Positions 7,689-15,286 of a stretch of DNA of 64,000 bases are shown here, one piece after another. The notes under the pieces were generated by a model. That model was given only the letters and a program-made list of their open reading frames with translations, was not told the origin of the DNA and ran no database searches. A program made the position numbers and the translations under genes. The number at the start of each line of letters is the position of its first letter. Within the stretch, counting starts at the first letter, position 1. The stretch is taken from positions 50,690 to 114,689 of the IMG/VR virus record IMGVR_UViG_3300028008_000005; one strand, given 5' to 3'. The DNA comes from a virus.

Positions 7689-7705
7689 GTTACGAACTAT
7701 GACGA
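7689..7705 (+). repeat. Upstream promoter repeat, copy 1 (GTTACGAACTRTGACGA)
   Basis: A 17-base element repeated at 7946-7962 with a single change. Both copies lie 48-49 bases upstream of a TATAAT, so it is part of a duplicated promoter region and may be an activator or UP-type element. Confidence 0.6.
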
Positions 7706-7713
7706 TTTGGGGG

Positions 7714-7742
7714 TTCACAAAAGGTATTTTTTAGGGTATAAT
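7714..7742 (+). promoter_or_regulatory. Sigma70-like early promoter
   Basis: TTCACA (7714-7719), 17-base spacer, TATAAT (7737-7742). It reads into the small gene at 7774. The sequence after the -10 (ACTCACRTAAATTA) recurs after the promoter at 7971-8000. Confidence 0.75.
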
Positions 7743-7773
7743 ACTCACATAAATTAAATAAAGGACCAAACCT

Positions 7774-7959
7774 ATGTCAAAGATGGGCCAGTACATCCAA
7801 GAGTTTAATGACGACCTAATTAATATGTCGTTCCACGATTTTTGTTTAAAGCATGCCAACGACTATCCAAATAAGGCTAAGGACGAGAACAAGCTAAAGG
7901 AGCTCAAGGATGAGTACAACTCTATGAAAGATGATTTGCTAACAAGTTACGAACTGTGA
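7774..7959 (+). CDS. Small early protein, unknown function
   Basis: 61 residues, charged and helical (KDENKLKELKDEYNSMKDD). It has its own sigma70-like promoter and AAAGGACC Shine-Dalgarno, and its stop codon lies inside the second copy of the GTTACGAACT repeat, directly before another promoter. That single-gene, promoter-flanked arrangement is typical of phage early host-takeover genes (inference). No family recognised. Confidence 0.6.
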   Translation: MSKMGQYIQEFNDDLINMSFHDFCLKHANDYPNKAKDENKLKELKDEYNSMKDDLLTSYEL

Positions 7960-7962
7960 CGA
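7946..7962 (+). repeat. Upstream promoter repeat, copy 2
   Basis: Second copy of GTTACGAACTRTGACGA. It contains the TGA stop of the 7774 gene and precedes the promoter at 7971-8000 at nearly the same distance as copy 1 precedes its promoter. Confidence 0.6.
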
Positions 7963-7970
7963 ATTAATTG

Positions 7971-8000
7971 TTTACAAGACCCCCTGTTCTAGTGTATAAT
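7971..8000 (+). promoter_or_regulatory. Sigma70-like early promoter
   Basis: TTTACA (7971-7976), 18-base spacer, TATAAT (7995-8000). It drives the gene run starting at 8032; near-duplicate of the 7714-7742 promoter. Confidence 0.75.
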
Positions 8001-8031
8001 ACTCACGTAAATTAGGAAAAGGACAAAGATT

Positions 8032-8121
8032 ATGGAAAAGGTTAAATACGTACTTACTGAAATAGCTATTGCAGGTTCGGTTGGTTTGGTTATGGGAATT
8101 ATTTTTGGATTAGGGGTTTAA
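8032..8121 (+). CDS. 29-residue single-helix membrane peptide
   Basis: The product starts MEKVKYVLTEIAIAG and is hydrophobic from residue 11 to its end, long enough for one membrane helix (SVGLVMGIIFGLGV). It follows the early promoter at 7971-8000 and a GGAAAAGGAC Shine-Dalgarno region, and ends two bases before the next ATG. Function unknown; small early membrane peptides can act on host envelope processes, but nothing specific is visible. Confidence 0.55.
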   Translation: MEKVKYVLTEIAIAGSVGLVMGIIFGLGV

Positions 8122-8123
8122 TT

Positions 8124-8312
8124 ATGAATATTGATAAGAAAATGGTTACAGATATAAACGTTGCTTATAAGCAGTTCTTAAATCTTGTCGAAGAAGGTGC
8201 GGGTGATTTCACAACCCATAAAGCACTGTGCAATATGATAGATTACGCACACTCTCTTCAAATGGAAATAGATCCAGACCCTCGAGCCATTTGCCGGAGG
8301 GAGGGGCGATAA
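8124..8312 (+). CDS. Small early protein, unknown function
   Basis: 62 residues (MNIDKKMVTDINVAYKQFLN start), acidic and mostly helical. It follows the membrane peptide by two bases and ends in TAATG, sharing one base with the next start, so it sits in a coupled early operon. No family recognised. Confidence 0.55.
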   Translation: MNIDKKMVTDINVAYKQFLNLVEEGAGDFTTHKALCNMIDYAHSLQMEIDPDPRAICRREGR

Positions 8313-8590
8313 TGAATAGGATCGAAATGATTAAGAATGCGGTTCATAAGATTCAGGGCAATCCAGAATTTAAGTCTACTATGCAAAAGGCTAACGCTAG
8401 GTTTATTAAAGATTGCCAAAAGAAGATCGATCGCATTCGAGCTAAGCAAGAGCGTCAGGCAGAGAAAGAGATACAGGAGCTTGACGAAAACTATAACCAT
8501 CTTGAACCAAAGGTTGCTCGCCAAATCGCAGATTCTGTTGTTGGTGAGATATATCGCGAAACTACTAGATTTGATAATGAGTGGAATTAA
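8312..8590 (+). CDS. Small basic coiled-coil early protein
   Basis: 92 residues with the start at the TAATG junction, preceded by GGAGGGAGGGGCGA as Shine-Dalgarno. An in-frame upstream ATG at 8228 lies inside the preceding gene and is less likely. The centre is a highly charged helix (KKIDRIRAKQERQAEKEIQE). No family recognised; role in the early operon unknown. Confidence 0.55.
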   Translation: MNRIEMIKNAVHKIQGNPEFKSTMQKANARFIKDCQKKIDRIRAKQERQAEKEIQELDENYNHLEPKVARQIADSVVGEIYRETTRFDNEWN

Positions 8591-8591
8591 T

Positions 8592-8954
8592 ATGGAAACA
8601 TTTGTTGTAACAACACAGATCCTTGAAAACTACGGATCGCATACCACCGACGGGGAATTCTCTTCGGGCAATGCCTACTGGAAGTTTAAGGGTGGATCAA
8701 CGTATATCGTTAAAGGATTATCCCGTAGCCAGGACGCTATGGCTTATGTTGCTGGACCTAATATCGAGAATACCGTTAACTGGAAAGAGTTTCCTATTGA
8801 GGTTATGACCATGGATGAATTTGAATCTAGGTTTCCAGAAGCTTCTGATCTCCTAGATTTTGAATTGAGAGAAGCTATTACTTTAGATGCTAGCGTTGAG
8901 ATACCTACTAAGCCCAAAGGCAGATTTCATCTGCGTGGGTCCTTGGGACTATAA
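8592..8954 (+). CDS. Conserved phage protein of the VTTQILENYG type
   Basis: 120 residues starting METFVVTTQILENYG. The pattern VTTQILENYGSH, then YWKFKGG and YIV, recurs as a conserved hypothetical in T4-like and other marine phages (from memory). The start at 8592 is preferred over in-frame upstream starts because the conserved motif begins there. Coupled by TAATG to the next gene. Function unknown. Confidence 0.65.
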   Translation: METFVVTTQILENYGSHTTDGEFSSGNAYWKFKGGSTYIVKGLSRSQDAMAYVAGPNIENTVNWKEFPIEVMTMDEFESRFPEASDLLDFELREAITLDASVEIPTKPKGRFHLRGSLGL

Positions 8955-9286
8955 TGTCTACACCTCGTCGCTTAAAAGAAGCAAGAATGGAAGCTCACCG
9001 CCAAGAAAAGATTGAGAAGGAACGTAAGAAGTTGTTTACGGTTAATTCAAATAAGAAGGAGTTTATACCCTATGTCCCGAAACCGATTTATCGCAAGGAG
9101 GAACAGAAGTATGAAAGTGCAGTCAGCAGCAAACTCGAACATTCGGCGGCAGCAACAGCAAAGCCAAGAAGAACAGAGTACTCCGGTGACTACGTCACAG
9201 GAATCGCAACAATGCACAAATCAAATCTCGTCCCTGTCGGAAGGGGAGATAATCCGCAAGATTATGCAACAATGAGGAGAAGTTAA
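8954..9286 (+). CDS. Small basic conserved phage protein
   Basis: 110 residues. The N-terminal third is strongly basic (RRLKEARMEAHRQEKIEKER); the C-terminal third has GDYVTGIATMHKSNLVPVGR followed by DYATMRRS, a motif seen next to the VTTQILENYG gene in other phages (recollection). TAATG overlaps at both ends couple it to its neighbours. Nucleic-acid binding is possible from the charge. Function unknown. Confidence 0.6.
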   Translation: MSTPRRLKEARMEAHRQEKIEKERKKLFTVNSNKKEFIPYVPKPIYRKEEQKYESAVSSKLEHSAAATAKPRRTEYSGDYVTGIATMHKSNLVPVGRGDNPQDYATMRRS

Positions 9287-9534
9287 TGAACCGCAATAAA
9301 ATGATTGAAATGCTACGTGATCAGGTGTGCGTAGTTAAGTTTACTAAGGTAAACGGGGAATCTCGCGAAATGGCATGCACTTTAAATGAGAATGCTATTC
9401 CAGATACAATGAAGCCTAAGGATTCATCTACAGCTTGGCCGGAAGAAGTTATTCGGGTCTTTGATGTAAACAAATCCGGTTGGCGTTCTTTTAAGGTTGA
9501 TTCAGTTCAGACGTTTGATTTTCTACTTCCATAA
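9286..9534 (+). CDS. DUF2693-like small protein
   Basis: 82 residues. The pattern VVKFTKVNGESREMACTLN, then an RVFDVNKSGWRSFKVDSV ending, matches the DUF2693 family of short phage proteins, probably a small beta barrel. It ends the 8.0-9.5 kb early operon; a new sigma70-like promoter starts 6 bases after its stop. Molecular function is not known for the family. Confidence 0.65.
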   Translation: MNRNKMIEMLRDQVCVVKFTKVNGESREMACTLNENAIPDTMKPKDSSTAWPEEVIRVFDVNKSGWRSFKVDSVQTFDFLLP

Positions 9535-9539
9535 ATATG

Positions 9540-9568
9540 TTTACTTTTTTAGAAAAGTGTGATATAAT
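9540..9568 (+). promoter_or_regulatory. Sigma70-like early/middle promoter
   Basis: TTTACT (9540-9545), 17-base spacer, TATAAT (9563-9568). Closely similar to the promoter at 53390-53418, including the T-run after the -35 and GTG before the -10. A strong AGGAGG Shine-Dalgarno follows before the ATG at 9598. Confidence 0.8.
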
Positions 9569-9597
9569 GATTTTATTATTAACAAAAGGAGGTTATT

Positions 9598-10731
9598 ATG
9601 GCAATAGGTAGAAAGCAATTAAAGAAGACAGTCAGGGTAAGACCTAAGACTGGAATCCATGCTGCTGAGACCATTGTTGATTTCTATAAGCTTAAGTGGT
9701 ACTTCCACTATGAAATAGAAGTAAAAGAAATATCTTCTGTTGTTAAGCCCTGGATCAAAGAAACCTTTTCTAAAGAAGAAGCAAAGGCTATTCTAGCTAA
9801 TCCCGAATATCACTTTACGATGTATCCACACTTTGCATCGTGTATATTTTGGGCTAAGAAGAATATGCCTTATCCTGAACCATATGCTAATTGGTTTAAT
9901 ATTGTTAAGGATTACTATACCAGCATTATTGAAATCGGTCAATCTATTGTTAAGGAAAAAGCTGAGAACAAAGATAATGCTGGAACAAACGTAGTAACAC
10001 TCAGTCCTCAGCAAAGACTAATCAATAAGATTAACGATACAGTTATGCAGGATATTCTTGATCTTGAAGATAAGTGGATAGATGGTGACAATAAAGCTAC
10101 TATCGATCTCTATACCCAGTTTAAGGTACACGGCCTATCTGGCTCTGCTGCTGATCACGTTCGTAAGGTCCTTAGTGTATGGTTGGATGAGTACACAGAA
10201 GCTTATAGCGGAACGTGTGAGCAGCTTAGCGAGGCGTATTCACATGTCTCTAAGCCTAATCTTAAGCAAAGGATTAAGACCTGCGAAGCTATGCTATCTG
10301 ATCTTGATAAGATTAAGAGTGCAGCTAAGGCAGTTCGTAAGACTCGTATTAAGAAACCTAGAGCTGCTGATAAGCAAGTAAGTAAGTTAAACTACTGCAA
10401 AGAGAATAATGAATTTAAAATTGTTTCAATATTCCCTATACAGATTGTTGGCTCTATGAGGTTATATGTATTTAATGTTAAAACCAGAGAGTTAACTGAA
10501 TTCATAAGTGAATCGGTTAATGGCTTTGAAGTGAAAGGGACTTCATTGCAAAACTTCGCGGGAGGATCACGTAAGGTTAGATTACGTAAACCAGACGAGT
10601 TCCTATCAATTGTACAGTCTAAAACACCGAGGCAAATTGATAACGAATGGCAAAAATTAACTACAAAGACAAGCGAACCCAACGGGCGAATCAACAAGGA
10701 CTGTGTCTTGTTACGTGTATCGGACTCTTAG
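9598..10731 (+). CDS. Conserved phage protein, unknown function (377 aa)
   Basis: The gene has its own promoter and a very strong ribosome site (AGGAGGTTATT), so it is probably highly expressed early or middle. The product has an N-terminal region with aromatic patches (KLKWYFHYEIEVKEIS), a central helical part (residues about 140-260, WLDEYTEAYSGTCEQLSEAY) ending in a basic linker (KAVRKTRIKKPRAA), and a C-terminal beta-rich domain (KIVSIFPIQIVGSMRLYVF). I recognise no characterised family; similar proteins seem to be common hypotheticals in marine T4-like phages. Its end overlaps the endolysin start by 85 bases. Confidence 0.6.
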   Translation: MAIGRKQLKKTVRVRPKTGIHAAETIVDFYKLKWYFHYEIEVKEISSVVKPWIKETFSKEEAKAILANPEYHFTMYPHFASCIFWAKKNMPYPEPYANWFNIVKDYYTSIIEIGQSIVKEKAENKDNAGTNVVTLSPQQRLINKINDTVMQDILDLEDKWIDGDNKATIDLYTQFKVHGLSGSAADHVRKVLSVWLDEYTEAYSGTCEQLSEAYSHVSKPNLKQRIKTCEAMLSDLDKIKSAAKAVRKTRIKKPRAADKQVSKLNYCKENNEFKIVSIFPIQIVGSMRLYVFNVKTRELTEFISESVNGFEVKGTSLQNFAGGSRKVRLRKPDEFLSIVQSKTPRQIDNEWQKLTTKTSEPNGRINKDCVLLRVSDS

Positions 10732-11261
10732 CAGTTGTAGCTCGATGGGATTATTCAACCCCTGTAAAAGCTGAGCCAATTGTAATTCCTGAGGTAGTAG
10801 AAAAACACACACCTTATGAAACTGTCTATGCTACTGATATATTCGTAGAGAAAGACTTTGAATGCTTAGTTTTAAATAGCTATTATGAAGCTAGGAATCA
10901 GAACGAAGATGCTATTATGGCAGTTGCCATGGTTACTTTAAATAGAACCCAAGATAGTCGTTATCCTTCTACAATATGCGAGGTTATTAAGCAAACTAAG
11001 TATGATAGACTGGGTAGGATACTGCTTAACCAATGCCAGTTCTCTTGGTATTGCGACGGTAAGTCCGATAGACCCAAAGATAGAAAGGCATATAAGTATG
11101 TACAGTATATAACAGAGAAAGCTATTGTTCTCTGGTATACTAATCAGGACATTACAAAAGGTGCAACACACTATCATGCACGCTATGTAAAACCTGATTG
11201 GGCATCATCACTCGCTTACATTGATGATATAGGCGATCATAGATTTTATAAATGGAACTAA
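10647..11261 (+). CDS. SleB-type cell wall hydrolase (endolysin) with N-terminal membrane anchor
   Basis: 204 residues. An N-terminal hydrophobic segment (about 18-33, GLCLVTCIGLLAVVA) could act as a signal-anchor. The catalytic part (about 65-204) matches the Hydrolase_2/SleB family: NSYYEARNQNEDAIMAVAMV followed by TLNR, SRYPSTICEVI, QFSWYCDG and GATHYHARYVKPDW. The Glu in YYEAR is the likely catalytic acid. It would cleave peptidoglycan for lysis, secreted by the host Sec path. The start overlaps the previous gene by 85 bases. The hub spike gp5 here lacks a lysozyme domain, so this is the only muramidase-like enzyme seen in the window. Confidence 0.75.
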   Translation: MAKINYKDKRTQRANQQGLCLVTCIGLLAVVARWDYSTPVKAEPIVIPEVVEKHTPYETVYATDIFVEKDFECLVLNSYYEARNQNEDAIMAVAMVTLNRTQDSRYPSTICEVIKQTKYDRLGRILLNQCQFSWYCDGKSDRPKDRKAYKYVQYITEKAIVLWYTNQDITKGATHYHARYVKPDWASSLAYIDDIGDHRFYKWN

Positions 11262-11279
11262 TGACTGAGGAGTATAGCT

Positions 11280-11459
11280 ATGCCAACGAAGTTTAAACCG
11301 TCTACATATAAGAGGGTTGGGGGTGTTAAAGTAGGATCTCATACCTACATGTCCGGGGTATCTGTTAAAGCCCTGCAAGACGTATTAGAGTCTAATTCAG
11401 CAAAGCCTAAGATGAAGAATAAGGTTCGAAAAGAGCTTGTCCGACGAGGCGTTGTATGA
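11280..11459 (+). CDS. Small basic protein upstream of gp33
   Basis: 59 residues (MPTKFKPSTYKRVGGVKVGS start), strongly basic. It has a good Shine-Dalgarno (GAGGAG) and ends in an ATGA overlap with the gp33-like gene. No family recognised. Position between endolysin and late-transcription gene, plus charge, suggests a nucleic-acid-related small protein (inference). Confidence 0.6.
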   Translation: MPTKFKPSTYKRVGGVKVGSHTYMSGVSVKALQDVLESNSAKPKMKNKVRKELVRRGVV

Positions 11460-11698
11460 TAGAACCTAAAATCTTAACTAAGAAAAGGTTTTCAGAGGAA
11501 GTAGAAAACAGGATGGCAAAAGGCTTAGAGAGTAGCTACATTGACGCCTGTGTTCAAGTCTGTGAGAACCACCAATTCCCTCCAGAAGAAGCTGGTCGGC
11601 TTATCTCTCCCTCTTTATACTCTAAGATTGAGGCAGAAGCTGCTAGGGTAAATTTAGTAAAGGTTCCCTCTCATAATACAACCATGCTTCCTATATGA
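11456..11698 (+). CDS. 33: gp33-like late transcription coactivator
   Basis: 80 residues. The pattern SSYIDACVQVCENHQFPPEE, then a Leu-Ile-x-P segment and SKIEAEAARVNL, resembles the gp33 proteins of marine T4-like phages. In T4, gp33 bridges RNA polymerase and the gp45 clamp so that gp55 can fire late promoters. The many [TC]ATAAATA boxes in this window are the expected targets. It lies directly before gp59 and gp32, as in T4, and is coupled by ATGA overlaps at both ends. Confidence 0.65.
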   Translation: MIEPKILTKKRFSEEVENRMAKGLESSYIDACVQVCENHQFPPEEAGRLISPSLYSKIEAEAARVNLVKVPSHNTTMLPI

Positions 11699-12285
11699 GA
11701 CAAATGGAACCTTTCCAAGCCTTCAGTCTATATCAAGCTATTAAGCTACACTTCGAAAGTGATAGCTACGATGCAGTAAAGTATAACTACAAAACGTCTG
11801 CTAAGCCACAGTCTTTCTGGAAAAGAAAGGATAAGTATTTCTTTGCTAAAGTTGGTAAAAGGTTTGAAACAGCAGAGCAGTTAAAGTTCTATTACATCTC
11901 CCACTTCATTAAAGACAATAAGTGGATAGGTGATATGATCTCAAACGAAGGTCCTTATGATGACTGGATTAGGATAAACGAAAGTCTTGGCTATATCTTT
12001 GAGCAAGACCTATATAAACTATCAGAGGAGATAAGCTCGTTTGACGACTTGTTTAAGATTGATGTACATCCTAAGATTGTAGAAAAATACATGCAGGATG
12101 AGATATCATTAGAAACAGTTGTTATAATAAATAAATTAGTCGGCTTTATGAATAAGGCTGATAAAGAAATTACGGAAACTATCGTGTGGCCTGACATCTC
12201 ACGAAAGATTCGTAAGTATACCCCTTTTGTTATGGCGAACCCTGAAAGAATGAAAAAAATTATTCTTAAGGTGTTTACATCATAG
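11695..12285 (+). CDS. 59: gp59-like helicase loader
   Basis: 196 residues, close to T4 gp59 (217). N-terminal FSLYQAIKLHFESDSYDAVK, then a KRKDKYFFAKVGKRF segment and WIGDM match the T4 pattern (YDVIKYN, RRDKYFF, WIGD). The all-helical C-terminal half fits. gp59 loads the gp41 replicative helicase onto gp32-coated forks. The start overlaps the gp33-like stop (ATGA); a second in-frame ATG lies at 11704. The gp33-gp59-gp32 order is as in T4. Confidence 0.85.
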   Translation: MRQMEPFQAFSLYQAIKLHFESDSYDAVKYNYKTSAKPQSFWKRKDKYFFAKVGKRFETAEQLKFYYISHFIKDNKWIGDMISNEGPYDDWIRINESLGYIFEQDLYKLSEEISSFDDLFKIDVHPKIVEKYMQDEISLETVVIINKLVGFMNKADKEITETIVWPDISRKIRKYTPFVMANPERMKKIILKVFTS

Positions 12286-12302
12286 CAAAAGTATGGTATA
12301 AT
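12274..12302 (+). promoter_or_regulatory. Sigma70-like promoter of gp32
   Basis: TTTACA (12274-12279), 17-base spacer, TATAAT (12297-12302), overlapping the end of gp59. It gives gp32 its own transcript, ended by the terminator at 13296-13319. The leader before the ATG at 12368 is about 55 bases. Confidence 0.8.
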
Positions 12303-12367
12303 GTAGTCTATATTATGGGAAAGTGGATAATTCAGTAATACTAATACAAACTATATGGAGTAATAAT

Positions 12368-13279
12368 ATGTCATTCGCAGACCTCAAGCGTAACCGTTCA
12401 TCAGCAATCTCAGCTCTTACTGCAGCAGCAGAATCAGCTGGATCTGGTCAACAACAAACTAAAAGCTATGTAGACGATCGATTCTGGAAGCCAACATCTG
12501 ATAAAGCAGGTAATGGTTATGCAGTAATTCGATTCTTACCTGCCCCATCCGGTGAAGAACTCCCTTGGGTTCGTTACTGGGATCACGGCTTCCAAGGTCC
12601 TGGTGGTCTTTGGTACATCGAAAGCTCACTCACCTCGATCGGACAACAAGATCCAGTATCTGAAATGAATACTGTACTTTGGAATACCGGCAGGGATGAG
12701 GATAAGCAGATCGCTCGCGATCGTAAGCGTCGTCTACATTATGTAGCGAATATTCAAGTTATCTCAGATCCTTCTAAGCCAGAAAACGAAGGTAAAGTAT
12801 TCCTTTACAAGTTTGGCAAAAAGATCTTTGATAAAGTTATGGATGTTATGCAACCTCAGTTTGCAGACGAGCAACCAGTTAATCCTTTTGATTTCTGGGA
12901 AGGTGCAAACTTTAAGATTAAGATTCGTAAGGTAGATGGTTGGGTTAACTATGACAAGTCAGAATTTGATGGCATGTCAGCAATCTCTCAAGATGAAACT
13001 GAAATCGAAGCAATCTATAATAAGCTATATAGTCTACAGGATTTTATGGATCCTAAGAACTATAAGACCTATGAAGAACTTAAGCAACGCCTAAACAAAG
13101 TATTGGGTGAAGCACAAGTTATGACTACTGCAGAATCTATCTCATTGGACGAATCTTCTGATTCAATCCCATGGTCAGCAGAACCGGCTCCAGTTCCAGC
13201 TCCGGTTCAGGCTTCTGTTGATAATGATGACACAGAGGATACATTAAGTTACTTTCAGAAGTTAGCAACGCAAGGGTAA
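12368..13279 (+). CDS. 32: gp32-like single-stranded DNA-binding protein without zinc site
   Basis: 303 residues (T4: 301). The start MSFADLKRNRSS matches gp32 N-termini; an upstream in-frame ATG at 12323 is unlikely. The core has the gp32 pattern AGNGYAVIRFLPAP, then DHGFQGPGGLWYIESS. T4 gp32 binds zinc through three Cys and one His just after that point; here the protein has no cysteine at all, so the zinc site is lost. The acidic C-terminal tail that contacts replication partners is kept (DNDDTEDTLSYFQ), after a Pro/Ala linker. It coats ssDNA in replication, repair and recombination. Own promoter and terminator. Confidence 0.92.
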   Translation: MSFADLKRNRSSAISALTAAAESAGSGQQQTKSYVDDRFWKPTSDKAGNGYAVIRFLPAPSGEELPWVRYWDHGFQGPGGLWYIESSLTSIGQQDPVSEMNTVLWNTGRDEDKQIARDRKRRLHYVANIQVISDPSKPENEGKVFLYKFGKKIFDKVMDVMQPQFADEQPVNPFDFWEGANFKIKIRKVDGWVNYDKSEFDGMSAISQDETEIEAIYNKLYSLQDFMDPKNYKTYEELKQRLNKVLGEAQVMTTAESISLDESSDSIPWSAEPAPVPAPVQASVDNDDTEDTLSYFQKLATQG

Positions 13280-13295
13280 GAACTTAGCGTTTTTT

Positions 13296-13319
13296 GGGAG
13301 ACTTCGGTCTCCCTTTTTT
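13296..13319 (+). terminator. Rho-independent terminator after gp32
   Basis: GGGAGAC, TTCG tetraloop, GTCTCCC, then six T. A textbook intrinsic terminator, 16 bases after the gp32 stop. The T-run follows only on the plus strand. Confidence 0.95.
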
Positions 13320-13327
13320 ATGTGTGG

Positions 13328-15286
13328 CTAGAAGGGGTTTATAAAGTCCAGACGTTGAAGGTCGTCAGCTGATATACCCTGTGATATATTATTAGTTATA
13401 GCTGTAGCTGAATTAATGTTGCCACCTGATCTACCACCACCTCCACCGCTTGAAGCTTGAATAATAGTCATATTAGTTTGTGCAGCTGCTTGCGCTTTAT
13501 TGTCCATCATAGTATTAGTAGATGAGAGTACTGCTCCAGGTGTCGTAGCGGGCTCTATACGAGGTGCTAGAGGGGTAGGTTCACTGCCTTGTATAAGATT
13601 ATTAGATTGGTCTTCATCAGATCCTCTGATCATTGACCTCGTTCTGGTCTCTATAGTAGCTATAGCATCTTTCTTTTGTTCTACTAGCTTATTGTATTCT
13701 TCGGCTTCATCTCCAAAGAATCCTGCATTATCTTTTGCTTGAGCTCTTAGTTGTTCGTCGTTTGCGGTTGCAACGTTAAACTCAGGCTCTTCACCACCCA
13801 ACCAGGACGGCAGTATAGATTTAAGTTTAGCACTGATCTCGTCGAGAGACGGGAGGAAGTCAAACAGTTCTGAAAAGAAGTTTATAACATTATCAACTAC
13901 ACCGCCAATCATTTCGCGTAGGGAGAAACTTTCTTCTGGTGTCTCAAAGGCAAACATACCCATGATCCAGTTAATAGCCATATCAACAGGAGCAAAGAGT
14001 ATATCAAATAAGCCACCTTCACCTACTAGTCCTTCCCATAGGGCTTGCATTGTTTCAGCAATATCAAAGTTAGAGAATACTCCCTTTACCCAATCAACTG
14101 CTGAACCTACAATTCCGAATATACTATCAAACATTGAGGTAAACAATTCAGAGAATGAAAATGATTCTAGCATCTCTGCAGCGTTTTCAAATCCTAGCTT
14201 ACCCAATACCCAGGATACTATATTTTTAATAAAATCGAGGGGAACAGCAACAAGATTATCAAATAGGTTTGTTATCGCCCCTTGGATACCACCTATTAAA
14301 CCACCTTCTTTAAATCCTTCGATAAAGCCAGTAATAGCAGAAAATGCACCCAAAGCAATTGTAAAGGGCAGAAAGATTTTTCCAAAGATTTTTCCGACCT
14401 TACCCAAGGTTTGACCAAAAGATCTAGCCATTTTTAGTAAAGAAGAAAATCCTCGTATAATAGATCCGCCAAATATAGCAAAGAATCCTGCTAAGGCAAT
14501 ACCTATACCTTTAATATTTTCTCCTATAAGGACTTTTGCTGTTTCCCAATCGCCACCAATAATAGCTTGGATGGTCTTGTACATACCATCAAAGAAGTTA
14601 ATAACAGAATCAATTATCTTATATAATGTTTCCGGAGAGAATAGCATTAGGCCAATAGCACCAAGAGCGCCAATTAGTCCTGCACCTTTCTTAAAGTTAT
14701 CTGAGAACTTATCAAACTTATCCCCTACATTATCAAGACCGTTAGACATTTGAAGCAGGCGAGAGTTACCTTCTTCTGATAGTCTTCGATTCTCGCGAAT
14801 AGTCTCTTCGTCGTCTGCAGATGATTTAATTGTTTCTATCTGCTTAAGCAATAGATCCTTTTCCTCAGAGCTTATATCAGGATTCTCTAAACGCTCTGAT
14901 GTTTCTTCAAACGACTTCAGTAATGCCTTAGAGTTATCAGTAGATGATAATAGCCCATTTAAAGACTCAAGCTTATTACCAAGCTGCGCAACAGTCTTAT
15001 TTGCTAAAGTATCTTTCTTTTCTACTTTCATGTCTTCCACAAGCTTTGGAAGGCCAGTAAGATTAGCTAACTTATCACTTAGCATTTTCTTAGTACTATT
15101 TAATGCTTCTAGTTCTTTAGAGTGCACTCTAAGCTGATTAGTCAATTTCTTTTTGTTGTTTTTCCCCTCTGCAGACTCTCTGGCTTTTGAGATCCTACTT
15201 TGCTCATCTGTCGCAGCGGCAAGTTGATCTGTAACCTCTTTTAGTTGACTACTTAAACTATCTTCAGCCATTACCGTCTCTCTCAT
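13328..15286 (-). CDS. Tail tape-measure-like / gp29-type hub protein
   Basis: About 650 residues. An N-terminal coiled coil (1-190, SSQLKEVTDQLAAATDEQSR) is followed by hydrophobic, Gly/Phe-rich segments (about 205-440: GAGLIGALGAIGLMLF, IGIALAGFFAIFGGSI) and a low-complexity C-terminus with a Gly run. This is the look of tail tape measure proteins, which set tail length and are ejected with DNA; T4 gp29 does this job in the hub. It lies directly after the gp26 gene with its frameshift extension, where tape measures normally sit. The ATG at 15286 overlaps the extension's TGA; a second start at 15271 (MAEDSL) has a better GAGAGA Shine-Dalgarno. Confidence 0.75.
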   Translation of the reverse strand: MRETVMAEDSLSSQLKEVTDQLAAATDEQSRISKARESAEGKNNKKKLTNQLRVHSKELEALNSTKKMLSDKLANLTGLPKLVEDMKVEKKDTLANKTVAQLGNKLESLNGLLSSTDNSKALLKSFEETSERLENPDISSEEKDLLLKQIETIKSSADDEETIRENRRLSEEGNSRLLQMSNGLDNVGDKFDKFSDNFKKGAGLIGALGAIGLMLFSPETLYKIIDSVINFFDGMYKTIQAIIGGDWETAKVLIGENIKGIGIALAGFFAIFGGSIIRGFSSLLKMARSFGQTLGKVGKIFGKIFLPFTIALGAFSAITGFIEGFKEGGLIGGIQGAITNLFDNLVAVPLDFIKNIVSWVLGKLGFENAAEMLESFSFSELFTSMFDSIFGIVGSAVDWVKGVFSNFDIAETMQALWEGLVGEGGLFDILFAPVDMAINWIMGMFAFETPEESFSLREMIGGVVDNVINFFSELFDFLPSLDEISAKLKSILPSWLGGEEPEFNVATANDEQLRAQAKDNAGFFGDEAEEYNKLVEQKKDAIATIETRTRSMIRGSDEDQSNNLIQGSEPTPLAPRIEPATTPGAVLSSTNTMMDNKAQAAAQTNMTIIQASSGGGGGRSGGNINSATAITNNISQGISADDLQRLDFINPF

